In this document: in pieces, positions 6,691 through 12,971 of the stretch
Layout of the letters: each line of letters begins with the position of its first letter
How positions within the stretch are numbered: position 1 is the first letter of the stretch
NCBI GenBank assembly: GCA_021784255.1
Contig: JAJXSZ010000031.1
Coordinates: 1 to 16,939, forward strand
From: Pseudomonadota bacterium
Lineage (GTDB): Bacteria; Pseudomonadota; Alphaproteobacteria; Acetobacterales; Acetobacteraceae
Length of the DNA: 16,939 nt
Direction of reading: 5' to 3'
The notes under the pieces: model-generated
The model's database searches: none
What the model was told of the DNA's origin: nothing
Seen by the model: only the letters and a program-made list of their open reading frames with translations
Program-made: the position numbers and the translations under genes

Positions 6691-7401
6691 TCAGGTTGCG
6701 CGGCGGCGGCGCGCGAGGCCGAGTCCGACCAGGCCGACGCCGAGAACCGCCATGCTCGCAGGCTCCGGTACCCCGTTGTTGTTGTCGCCACCGCAACCGT
6801 TTCCGGCGCAGCCGTACGTGTAGGAATTTGAGGCAAAGGTGCCGGTGTTGCCGTTCTGGCCGAGATCGGCCGCGAAGTAATAGCCCTTGCCCTTGCCGTT
6901 TTTGTTCTGCTCCGTGCTGGTCACGAAATCGCTGTACGCGATCGTGTCGCCAGTCGGGACCGTGATGCTGAGGTCGAGCACGGCGCTGAGGTTGCTCGAG
7001 GTGCCGCCGTGCGGGCAGCCTGTCGCCGAGCACCAGATCGCGTTGGTGTAGACGCCATAGGGATTGGCCGTGTAGGGGCCGGCCACGCCCGGGGAGGCGA
7101 AGTCCCCAGCGTTCGCCCCGGTAATCGCGATGTTGGCGATACTCTCGGTCGCGCTGTCGAGGCTGAAGGCGAACAGCGTGTGCGGCCCGCCCGTGTTGGC
7201 CCAGACGAAACCGTTTTTCAGCACGACGCTGAGGTCGATCTGAGTGCTGCTGGTTTGCGTCAGCGTCACCACGCCGGGCAGACCGGAGGTTCCGGTGACC
7301 CCCGTCTGGTCCAGGTTGAACATCTCCGTCGGTGTGGCAAATGCAGCCGGCGCCGCCAGCAAAGCCGCCGCCGCCGCGATGGGAAGAACCAGATGACGCA
7401 T
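6691..7401 (-). CDS. Exported protein with PEP-CTERM sorting signal
   Basis: This 236-residue protein starts with a clear Sec signal peptide (MRHLVLPIAAAAALLAAPAAFA, cleavage likely after residue 22). It ends in a textbook PEP-CTERM tail: VPEPASMAVLGVGLVGLGLA, then four arginines. Such tails are recognised by exosortase in the inner membrane during export, often in strains that make exopolysaccharide. The middle is rich in Thr, Ser, Asn and Gly, looks beta-stranded, and has four cysteines, in WCSATGC and YGCAGNGC. I recognise no catalytic domain. The ATG at 7401 has a GAGGGGTG ribosome site; a GTG at 7413 in frame would swallow it. No exosortase, sugar transferase or other capsule gene is nearby. 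The surface function is unknown. Confidence 0.9.
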   Translation of the reverse strand: MRHLVLPIAAAAALLAAPAAFATPTEMFNLDQTGVTGTSGLPGVVTLTQTSSTQIDLSVVLKNGFVWANTGGPHTLFAFSLDSATESIANIAITGANAGDFASPGVAGPYTANPYGVYTNAIWCSATGCPHGGTSSNLSAVLDLSITVPTGDTIAYSDFVTSTEQNKNGKGKGYYFAADLGQNGNTGTFASNSYTYGCAGNGCGGDNNNGVPEPASMAVLGVGLVGLGLARRRRAT

Positions 7402-7428
7402 GACACCCCTCACAACTCGCGATCCGTC

Positions 7429-7450
7429 TAAAGCTTAATACATAAAGCTT
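7429..7450. repeat. TAAAGCTT direct repeat upstream of PEP-CTERM gene
   Basis: TAAAGCTT occurs at 7429-7436 and again at 7443-7450, 14 bases apart, in an AT-rich patch just upstream of the minus-strand PEP-CTERM start. Each copy contains the palindrome AAGCTT. The position suits a promoter or regulator site for that gene, but no clear -35/-10 pair was found. Confidence 0.35.
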
Positions 7451-7507
7451 CCGAAAGAGTCCATTAACAATTTTGCGATCCGAGAGAGATTTTTTCGCAC
7501 GCCGCCA

Positions 7508-7527
7508 GGTCGGGCCCGGGCCCGACC
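7508..7527. repeat. Perfect 20-base GC palindrome
   Basis: GGTCGGGCCC (7508-7517) is followed directly by its exact reverse complement GGGCCCGACC (7518-7527). As RNA it would fold into an 8-bp stem with a CCGG loop. It sits in gene-free DNA between divergent genes; no T-run follows, so it could be a binding site, a barrier or a remnant repeat. Confidence 0.5.
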
Positions 7528-7693
7528 GAGTTTAGCGAAACGAGGCTGCCCGGTTTTCATGGCCGGTCCGGCTGCCGTTGCGCCAGCGGCGCGGCGCGGC
7601 AAGGGTGTTACCGGGCGGGGCGACGAGGCCCGCAAGGGCGGTGCCGCGCCTTTTATAAGACGTTTCCATCTTAATTCGTCGATCTTTGTTCCT

Positions 7694-7721
7694 ATGTCGG
7701 CGTTTGGCGCCAAGGCGACAT
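7694..7721. repeat. Imperfect palindrome centred on TTGGCGCCAA
   Basis: ATGTCG (7694-7699) and CGACAT (7716-7721) flank the perfect 10-base palindrome TTGGCGCCAA (7704-7713), with 4 and 2 unpaired bases between the arms. It lies in the A/T-richer part of the divergent gap, about 250 bases before the second PEP-CTERM gene. An operator or small hairpin is possible; no partner is known. Confidence 0.35.
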
Positions 7722-7971
7722 TTCAAATCATTCGCATCGTCGTATTTTAATGACGCTCGTGATGGCGGGGCGTATTTTCCTCAGAACGCGCAACCGATGC
7801 TCTGGTGACCTCCACCGCGTCAATTAAGATCACGCGCGAATCGATTCGAAAGCCCGACGAGCCATGCCGCTGCCTCCTCAACGCCCTATTGTTCCGACCA
7901 GCGTAGCGCTTCCGGTCGTTCGCGCCGGGATCGCGCCGCTGCCGCACCGCGCTGCCGCGGGGGGCTGAGTC

Positions 7972-8475
7972 ATGGCCTGGGTCTGCCTGCCGGTTGGCAA
8001 GATCAAACATCTTGTGCCCGCCGCGCTCTCGGCGCTGATCGCCGCGCACCCGATTCCGGCCGGCGTCGAGTGCCACTGCACCGGCACGAGCCTCGCCTGG
8101 GTTCCAGATGCCCCGGCGGCGTCCGGACCGCACACCCGCCTGCCAGGCGCTCCGCAGGCGTCCGCGGCCGACCCCGGCGTGCCGCACGTCGCCGCGAACT
8201 GGGACACGGGCAACTGGGGGTATCACGGGCCGGACTCGACGCCGCCAGCGCTGTTCCTGCCCATTGGCGGCATTCCGGGTGGCGGCAGCGGCGGCCCGAG
8301 CGGCAACCCGCTGCCGCCGTCCAATCCGCGATTGCCGCCGCCGAACTCCAACGTGCCGCCGGGCGAGGGGAATACACCCCCGTCCAGCGTCCCGGAACCG
8401 CCGAGCGCCGCGCTGCTCGCCGTGGCCGCCGGGGCGCTCCTAGGGCTGCGCCGGCGCCACCGGCGCCGGGCCTGA
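7972..8475 (+). CDS. Short Pro/Gly-rich protein with PEP-CTERM-like tail
   Basis: This is a 167-residue protein with no recognised domain. The N-terminus has a short basic-hydrophobic stretch (KIKHLVPAALSALIAA, 10-25) that could be a weak signal peptide. The middle is low complexity, rich in Pro, Gly, Ala and Asn (about 85-138). The last 28 residues, VPEPPSAALLAVAAGALLGL followed by RRRHRRRA, match the PEP-CTERM layout of a VPEP motif, one hydrophobic helix and a basic end. This tail is the main argument that the plus-strand frame is real rather than the minus-strand frames across it. A TGA lies 3 bases before the ATG, so this is the first possible ATG. The ribosome site is only a G-rich run. 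A degenerate or orphan exosortase substrate is possible. Confidence 0.65.
   Translation: MAWVCLPVGKIKHLVPAALSALIAAHPIPAGVECHCTGTSLAWVPDAPAASGPHTRLPGAPQASAADPGVPHVAANWDTGNWGYHGPDSTPPALFLPIGGIPGGGSGGPSGNPLPPSNPRLPPPNSNVPPGEGNTPPSSVPEPPSAALLAVAAGALLGLRRRHRRRA
8451..8469. terminator. GC-only hairpin at the 3' end of the short PEP-CTERM gene
   Basis: CCGGCGCC (8451-8458) and GGCGCCGG (8462-8469) form a perfect 8-bp stem with the loop ACC, just before the TGA at 8473-8475 and 14 bases from the end of the convergent lipoprotein gene. It encodes the Arg/His tail. It may slow or end transcription from both sides; no T-run follows, so this is weak. Confidence 0.3.
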
Positions 8476-8482
8476 CCCCTTC

Positions 8483-9139
8483 CTAACCCTGGGTCTGCTG
8501 CAGCCGCGCCAGCAGCGTCGGCGTTGCCTCGCCGGTCGGCGGGATGCCGCTGGCCTGCTGGAAGCGGGTGATCGCCGAGATGGTCTGGGGCCCGGCGATG
8601 CCGTCCGCCGGTGGGGCGAGGTAATGCAGGCGGATCAGCTGCTCCTGCACGCTCTGCACCAGCGCCGAGTTGCCGGGCGAGACCGAGGTTGTCTGCGCGT
8701 GCGGCGCGAAGCCCTGGACGTTGTTGCCGCGCGAATACATGCACTGCGCATACGCCTGGTCGAACTGATTCTGGGTTGCCTGCTGCTGCTGGTTGGAGAC
8801 ATATGCGCCTCCCGCCGTGCCGAGCACCGCGCCGCTCAGCGCGCCGATCGCCGCCCCGGTTCCGGCGTTGCCGCCGATCGCACCCGCTGCCGCCCCCAGG
8901 GCCGCACCACCGACCACGCCTGCGCCGGCGCCGATCGCCGTGGTCTCATTTGCCTTCTGCGCCTGGCCGGCGACCTGCGCCTGGGCGAATTGCTGGCAAT
9001 AGCCCTGGTCGGCCTGGAAGTCCTGGAAGCTCTTGCCGGGTCCCGGCATGGCGGTGACCCGCGCGGTCGTGGGCGTTTGGGCGCATCCGGCCAAGCCCAG
9101 CAGGAGGGCCGCCACGATCGCCGCGTGTTTGCGCTGCAT
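8483..9139 (-). CDS. Lipoprotein with glycine-zipper and C-terminal peptidoglycan-binding domain
   Basis: The 218-residue product begins with a lipoprotein signal (MQRKHAAIVAALLLGLAGCA; lipobox L-A-G-C, lipidated C19). The residue after the cysteine is alanine, so outer-membrane sorting is expected. Residues 68-112 are an Ala/Gly glycine-zipper segment (GAGAGVVGGAALGAAAGAIG and onward) that could insert in or pack against a membrane. C48 and C133, the latter in AQCMYSRG, flank it. Residues about 160-214 form a PG_binding_1-type domain (VQEQLIRLHYLAPPADGIAG, then TISAITRFQQASG). The protein would tie the outer membrane to the cell wall. The ATG at 9139 is chosen because of the lipobox and a GGAGGT ribosome site (9146-9151) 6 bases away; the longer frame to 9280 is not credible. 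Confidence 0.9.
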   Translation of the reverse strand: MQRKHAAIVAALLLGLAGCAQTPTTARVTAMPGPGKSFQDFQADQGYCQQFAQAQVAGQAQKANETTAIGAGAGVVGGAALGAAAGAIGGNAGTGAAIGALSGAVLGTAGGAYVSNQQQQATQNQFDQAYAQCMYSRGNNVQGFAPHAQTTSVSPGNSALVQSVQEQLIRLHYLAPPADGIAGPQTISAITRFQQASGIPPTGEATPTLLARLQQTQG

Positions 9140-9170
9140 CGCATCACCTCCGCGTTGTTTTGCCCCCCGT

Positions 9171-9198
9171 ATTCTAACGGTGCGCCTGCCGCGCGCAA
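9171..9198 (-). promoter_or_regulatory. Candidate sigma-70 promoter of the lipoprotein gene
   Basis: Read on the minus strand, TTGCGC (complement of 9193-9198) and TAGAAT (complement of 9171-9176) are separated by 16 bases, about 30 bases upstream of the lipoprotein start. The -10 box matches the consensus at 5 of 6 bases, the -35 at 3 of 6. It would allow expression independent of the LysR gene upstream on the same strand. Confidence 0.4.
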
Positions 9199-9257
9199 GC
9201 AGACCGCGTGTCGGCCGGTGCGGCCATCCTGGCCCGGCGCGCGGCTGGCGTTCGAGC

Positions 9258-10157
9258 CTATGACCCCAGCGTGGCCGCAATCTCCTGCTGCAGCCAGGCG
9301 GAGAGCCGCGCGATCAGTGGGTTGGACTGGTTGCTGCGGGGGTAGACGAGGAAATGCGCGGCATAATGCAGGTCGACGGAGCGGCCGGCCAGCGGCGGGA
9401 CCAACTTGCCCTCGGCGATCTCGCGCTCGGCGAGGCGGGTGGATTCGAGCGCGATGCCGAGGCTGTCCACCGCCGCGCCGATGGCGAGGAAACTGCGATC
9501 GAAGCGCAGCCCGTGCAGCGCCGGCGCGCGCAGCCGGTTGGCCACGAACCAGTCCGACCAGCGCAGCACCTTGTTGTCGCTGTGGATCAGCGTCCGGCTC
9601 AGCATGTCGGCGGGGGTCGCGATCGTCGCCGCCAGCGCCGGGGCGCAAAGCGGCATCACGGTCTCGTCGCCGAGCGAGATACGTACCAGGCCCGAGGCCT
9701 CGCGCGCCGTCGTCGCGGTGGCGTAGACGATATCGGCATCGAAGGTACCGTCGCTGAAGCGGGCATAGTCGGTGCCGGCGGCGATCCGCACCTCGGCGCC
9801 GGCATTGGCGGCAAGGAAGCGCGGTAGGCGTGGCGCCAGCCATTGGGTGGCAAAGCTCGGGGCGACGTGCAGCCGCAGCAGGCGCGGCGCGCGGTTGGAG
9901 ACGGTTTCCATGCCGTGATGCAGGATGTCGAAGGCGTCGGCGACATGGCGCATCAGTGTCTGGCCCTCGGCGGTCAGTGCGATCATGCGCGCCTGGCGCT
10001 GGAACAGTCGCACCCCCAGCAGGTCCTCGAGCTTGCGAATGGCGTGGCTGACCGCGCTCGGGGTCAGCGCCAATTCCTCGGCGGCGACGCGGAAGGAAAG
10101 GGAGCGGCCGGCGGCCTCGAACGCACGCAGCAGTGACAGCGGAATCGGGCTGGCCAT
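9258..10157 (-). CDS. LysR family transcriptional regulator (GcvA-like)
   Basis: The 299-residue length is typical for LysR regulators. The N-terminal winged helix-turn-helix occupies about residues 6-63, with helix-turn-helix residues 23-42 (VAAEELALTPSAVSHAIRKL) followed by LEDLLGVRLFQR. The effector domain from about residue 90 (LRLHVAPSFATQWLAPRLPRF) resembles the GcvA/AmpR-type subgroup. LysR proteins usually repress their own gene and activate a divergent operon when bound to a pathway metabolite. Here the divergent operon begins with the SDR gene, and a perfect palindrome lies between the starts. The ATG at 10157 is chosen from the family N-terminus (PLSLLRAFEAAGRSLSF); the frame continues upstream without a start nearby. 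No good ribosome site precedes it. Confidence 0.93.
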   Translation of the reverse strand: MASPIPLSLLRAFEAAGRSLSFRVAAEELALTPSAVSHAIRKLEDLLGVRLFQRQARMIALTAEGQTLMRHVADAFDILHHGMETVSNRAPRLLRLHVAPSFATQWLAPRLPRFLAANAGAEVRIAAGTDYARFSDGTFDADIVYATATTAREASGLVRISLGDETVMPLCAPALAATIATPADMLSRTLIHSDNKVLRWSDWFVANRLRAPALHGLRFDRSFLAIGAAVDSLGIALESTRLAEREIAEGKLVPPLAGRSVDLHYAAHFLVYPRSNQSNPLIARLSAWLQQEIAATLGS

Positions 10158-10158
10158 C

Positions 10159-10187
10159 CGAATAGGTGAACCTGATTCACCTATTCG
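10159..10187. promoter_or_regulatory. Perfect 12-bp inverted repeat, probable LysR operator
   Basis: CGAATAGGTGAA (10159-10170), spacer CCTGA, and the exact complement TTCACCTATTCG (10176-10187) form a 29-base site. Its core GTGAA-N5-TTCAC contains the LysR-type T-N11-A arrangement. It lies one base from the lysR start codon and about 68 bases before the SDR start. The adjacent LysR protein is the obvious candidate binder; autorepression by blocking transcription or translation start is inferred. Confidence 0.75.
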
Positions 10188-10254
10188 TGCAAATTTCGCG
10201 TTTGCCCGGCGATGCGCCGGCATGCGTTCTCCTGCCGCGCGCATGGAGGAAACA

Positions 10255-11004
10255 ATGTTGCTCAAGGGCAGAACCGCGGTGATTTCGGGGGCAGCGAGCC
10301 CCAGGGGCATCGGCCTGGCGACGGCACGGCTGTTTGCCGAGCATGGCGCGCGCGTGGCGATCCTGGACCTCGACCAGGCGGCGAGCGACGCCGCTGCCGC
10401 CGCGCTCGGCGCCGGCCATGTCGGCATCGCCTGCGACGTCACCGACCGCGCTGCCTGCGCCGCCGCTGCCGGGCGGGCCATCGCCGCGTTCGGCCACGTC
10501 GACATCCTGATCAACAACGCCGGCATCACCGAGCCGCTGCGCTTTCTCGACATCGAGCCGCGCAACTGGGAGCGGGTGATGGGCGTCAACCTCACCGGCG
10601 TCTTCAACCTCAGCCAGGCGCTGCTGCCGCATATGCGCGAGCGGCGCAGCGGCTCGATCGGCTGCATGTCCTCGGTTTCGGCGCAGCGCGGCGGCGGCAT
10701 CTTCGGCGGGCCGCACTACTCCGCGGCGAAGGCGGGCGTGCTCGGTCTCGCCAAGGCGATGGCGCGCGAGTTCGGCCCCTCCGGCATCCGCGTCAACTGC
10801 GTGACGCCGGGCCTGATCCAGACCGACATCACCGGCGGCAAGCTCACCGACGAGATGCGCACGGACATCCTCAAGGGCATCCCGCTCAATCGCCTCGGCA
10901 CCGCCGAGGACGTGGCGCGGATCTTCCTTTTCCTCGCCTCCGATCTTTCCGCCTACGTCACCGGCGCGGTGATCGACGTCAACGGCGGCATGCTGATCCA
11001 TTGA
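10255..11004 (+). CDS. Short-chain dehydrogenase/reductase (classical SDR)
   Basis: The 249-residue classical SDR uses NAD(P) to oxidise an alcohol or reduce a ketone. Visible motifs are the nucleotide-binding SGAASPRGIG (11-20), an acidic residue after strand 2 (ILDLD, D38) that favours NAD, D61, NNAG (87-90), N112, S142, and Y155-x3-K159 with the catalytic Tyr and Lys. The glycine motif carries an extra S-P-R compared with the usual TGAASGIG spacing. PG-x5-T (185-191) and a C-terminal DVNGGM are also typical. The ATG at 10255 has GGAGG 5 bases upstream; an ATG at 10243 would contain that site. As first gene of the operon it probably oxidises the imported substrate to a ketose or keto acid. 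The substrate is unknown. Confidence 0.92.
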   Translation: MLLKGRTAVISGAASPRGIGLATARLFAEHGARVAILDLDQAASDAAAAALGAGHVGIACDVTDRAACAAAAGRAIAAFGHVDILINNAGITEPLRFLDIEPRNWERVMGVNLTGVFNLSQALLPHMRERRSGSIGCMSSVSAQRGGGIFGGPHYSAAKAGVLGLAKAMAREFGPSGIRVNCVTPGLIQTDITGGKLTDEMRTDILKGIPLNRLGTAEDVARIFLFLASDLSAYVTGAVIDVNGGMLIH

Positions 11005-11029
11005 CCCGAGAACAGCGGTACAACCCGTC

Positions 11030-11920
11030 ATGAGCGCAAGCGCATCCCCCGACGCCGCGGCGAGCGGCTTTCCCTATGCCGGCGCGAACATCTCGCTGGC
11101 GGAACGTGCGTACCGTATCCGCCGCCACGCGCTCAGGATGGGCGAGGTGCAGGGCCAGGGCTATATCGCCCAGGCGCTCGGTATCGCCGATGTGCTGGCG
11201 GTCGCTTATTTCCATGCCCTGCGCTATCGCCCGCACGAGGTCCGCTGGGAAGGGCGGGATCGATTCCTGCTCTCGATCGGTCATTACGCCATCGCTCTCT
11301 ATGCGGCGATGATCGAGGCCGGCATCCTGCCCGAGAGCGAGATCGAGACCTATGGCGGCGACGAAAGCCGCCTGCCGATGTCGGGCATGGCGGCCTATAC
11401 GCCGGGAATGGAGATCACCGGCGGCTCGCTCGGGCATGGCGTGGGCATCGCCGTCGGCATGGCGCTCGGATTGAAGCGCAAGAAATCCGACGCCCGCGTC
11501 TACACACTGTTTTCCGATGGTGAGCTCAACGAGGGCTCGATCTGGGAAGGCGTCATGGGCGCCGCGCACTGGCAGCTCGACAACCTGATCGGAATCGTCG
11601 ACGTCAACGACCAGCAGGCCGATGGCCCGTCCTCGGCGATGTCCTCGCGCGAGCCACTGCACGAGCGTTTCCGCGCTTTCGGCTGGCATACCCAGCGCGT
11701 CGATGGCAACGACATCGAGGCCGTCACTGCCGCCTTCGATGCGGCGCGCGAGGTGCGCGTCGCCGGCCCGCGCATCGTCATCTGCGACACCAGGATGGCG
11801 AAGGGCGTGCCATTCCTCGAAACCCGTGAACGCAACCACTTCCTGCGCGTCGAGGCAGACGAATGGCAGCAGGCGATCGCCGTGCTCGACGCCGGTTTCA
11901 GCACCAGGTCCCCCCGATGA
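11030..11920 (+). CDS. Transketolase, N-terminal (thiamine-diphosphate-binding) subunit
   Basis: This 296-residue protein corresponds to the first third to half of a full transketolase. Visible features are AYRIRRHALRMGEVQGQGY, the IGHY histidine (H85), TPGMEITGGSLGHGVGIAVG (H136) and the diphosphate/metal motif SDGELNEGSIWEG (162-174) with N194 downstream (DVNDQQ). Transketolases move a two-carbon ketol unit between sugars. The first residue of the GDG motif is Ser here. The protein must pair with the product of the next gene, whose ATG overlaps its TGA. Such two-subunit transketolases are known in specialised sugar catabolism, for example apulose-4-phosphate and sulfosugar routes, as well as in the pentose phosphate pathway. 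The start at 11030 lies 25 bases after the SDR stop, with a weak ribosome site. Confidence 0.93.
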   Translation: MSASASPDAAASGFPYAGANISLAERAYRIRRHALRMGEVQGQGYIAQALGIADVLAVAYFHALRYRPHEVRWEGRDRFLLSIGHYAIALYAAMIEAGILPESEIETYGGDESRLPMSGMAAYTPGMEITGGSLGHGVGIAVGMALGLKRKKSDARVYTLFSDGELNEGSIWEGVMGAAHWQLDNLIGIVDVNDQQADGPSSAMSSREPLHERFRAFGWHTQRVDGNDIEAVTAAFDAAREVRVAGPRIVICDTRMAKGVPFLETRERNHFLRVEADEWQQAIAVLDAGFSTRSPR

Positions 11921-12924
11921 GCACGACAGCTTCCGCCGCTGCGCCGAAGAAGCGGCTGACCACCTCGGCGATGATCGCCTCGATCGCCGCCCCCGGGCAG
12001 CGCACCGCCGCTGCCCCGTTCGGCAACGCACTGGTTGAGCTCGCGGCACAGCGCCCGGAGATCATCGGCCTGACCGCGGACCTTTCGAAATACACCGACC
12101 TCCACGTGTTCGCGAAAGCCTATCCCGAGCGTTTCTACCAGATGGGCATGGCCGAGCAGCTGCTGATGGCCGCCGCCGCGGGCTTCGCGCGCGAGGGCGC
12201 GCTGCCGTTCGTGACCACCTATGCGGTGTTCGCCTCGCGCCGCGCCTACGACTTCATCTGCATGGCGATCGCCGAGGAGAAGCTCGACGTCAAGATCGTC
12301 TGCGCGCTGCCCGGCCTCACGTCCGGCTACGGGCCGAGCCATCAGGCGACGGAGGACATCGCGATCTTCCGCGCGATGCCAGGCCTCACCATCGTCGATC
12401 CGGCCGACGGACTCGAGATCGCGCAGGCGGTGCCGGCGATCGCGGCGCATCAGGGGCCCGTCTATATGCGCCTGCTGCGCGGCAACGTGCCGCTGATCCT
12501 CGACGAGTACGGCTACAAATTCGAACTCGGCAAGGCAAAGTCGGTGCGCCCGGGGAACGACGTCCTGGTGATCTCGACAGGGCTCGCGACCATGCGCGCG
12601 CTGCAGGCCGCGGAGCAGCTGCAGAAGGAGCGGATCGGCGTCGAGGTGCTGCACGTGGCGACGATCAAGCCGCTCGATCTCGACACCATCCTCGCCGCCG
12701 CTTCCAAGGGCGGACGGCTCGTCGTCGTCGCCGAGAACCACACCGTCGTCGGCGGCCTAGGCGAGGCGGTCGCGATTGGCATGCTGCGCGCAGGCGTCGC
12801 TCCGAAGTTCCGCCAGATCGGCCTGCCCGACGAATTCCTTGCCGCAGGCGCACTGCCGACGTTGCACGACCGATACGGCATTTCCGCCGAAGCGATCGCG
12901 AGCCAGATCAAGACCTGGCTTTAG
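11917..12924 (+). CDS. Transketolase, C-terminal (pyrimidine-binding) subunit
   Basis: The 335-residue partner of the preceding subunit has a pyrimidine-binding domain with the catalytic glutamate E80 in QMGMAEQLLMAAAAGFAREG. SGYGPSHQATEDIAIFRAMPG (137-157) resembles the G-P-T-H-Q loop of transketolase and DXS, and YMRLLRGNVP (183-192) follows. A C-terminal transketolase domain starts at about 205 (VISTGLATMRALQAAE, LHVATIKPLD, VVAENHTVVGGLGEAV). With both halves present the enzyme can be complete. The ATG at 11917 overlaps the previous stop (ATGA), which would ensure equal amounts of both chains; the frame open from 11863 overlaps the first subunit and is not needed. The first 30 residues are a variable extension. 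Confidence 0.93.
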   Translation: MSTTASAAAPKKRLTTSAMIASIAAPGQRTAAAPFGNALVELAAQRPEIIGLTADLSKYTDLHVFAKAYPERFYQMGMAEQLLMAAAAGFAREGALPFVTTYAVFASRRAYDFICMAIAEEKLDVKIVCALPGLTSGYGPSHQATEDIAIFRAMPGLTIVDPADGLEIAQAVPAIAAHQGPVYMRLLRGNVPLILDEYGYKFELGKAKSVRPGNDVLVISTGLATMRALQAAEQLQKERIGVEVLHVATIKPLDLDTILAAASKGGRLVVVAENHTVVGGLGEAVAIGMLRAGVAPKFRQIGLPDEFLAAGALPTLHDRYGISAEAIASQIKTWL

Positions 12925-12938
12925 CGGGCCACGAAAAC

Positions 12939-12953
12939 ACCCCCGCCGGGGGT
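12939..12953. promoter_or_regulatory. Intergenic hairpin before dctP
   Basis: ACCCCC (12939-12944) and GGGGGT (12948-12953) form a 6-bp stem with a GCC loop in the 47-base gap between the transketolase and dctP genes, 7 bases before the AGGAGG ribosome site. There is no T-run, so a partial attenuator or RNA-processing boundary is more likely than a full terminator. Confidence 0.4.
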
Positions 12954-12971
12954 CAACAACAGGAGGATGAT

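Larger units (their letters stand above)
7402..7971. other. Long intergenic region between divergent PEP-CTERM genes
   Basis: No convincing gene lies in these 570 bases; open frames on both strands lack ribosome sites and recognisable protein features. The stretch is clearly richer in A/T than its surroundings around 7430-7500 and 7650-7760, which suits a divergent promoter region. It contains a perfect 20-base palindrome (7508-7527) and an imperfect 28-base one (7694-7721), listed separately. A non-coding RNA cannot be excluded. Confidence 0.5.

Noticed and set aside
7435..7750. Small frames on both strands between the PEP-CTERM genes
   Set aside because: There is no ribosome site, no recognisable motif, and both strands are open over the same bases.
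7747..8226. Minus-strand frame opposite the short PEP-CTERM protein
   Set aside because: It lacks domain features, whereas the plus-strand frame ends in a VPEP-helix-Arg tail.
10158..10700. Extending the LysR gene upstream to 10700
   Set aside because: The extension would lie opposite the SDR gene and run through the palindrome; the LysR N-terminus begins naturally at 10157.
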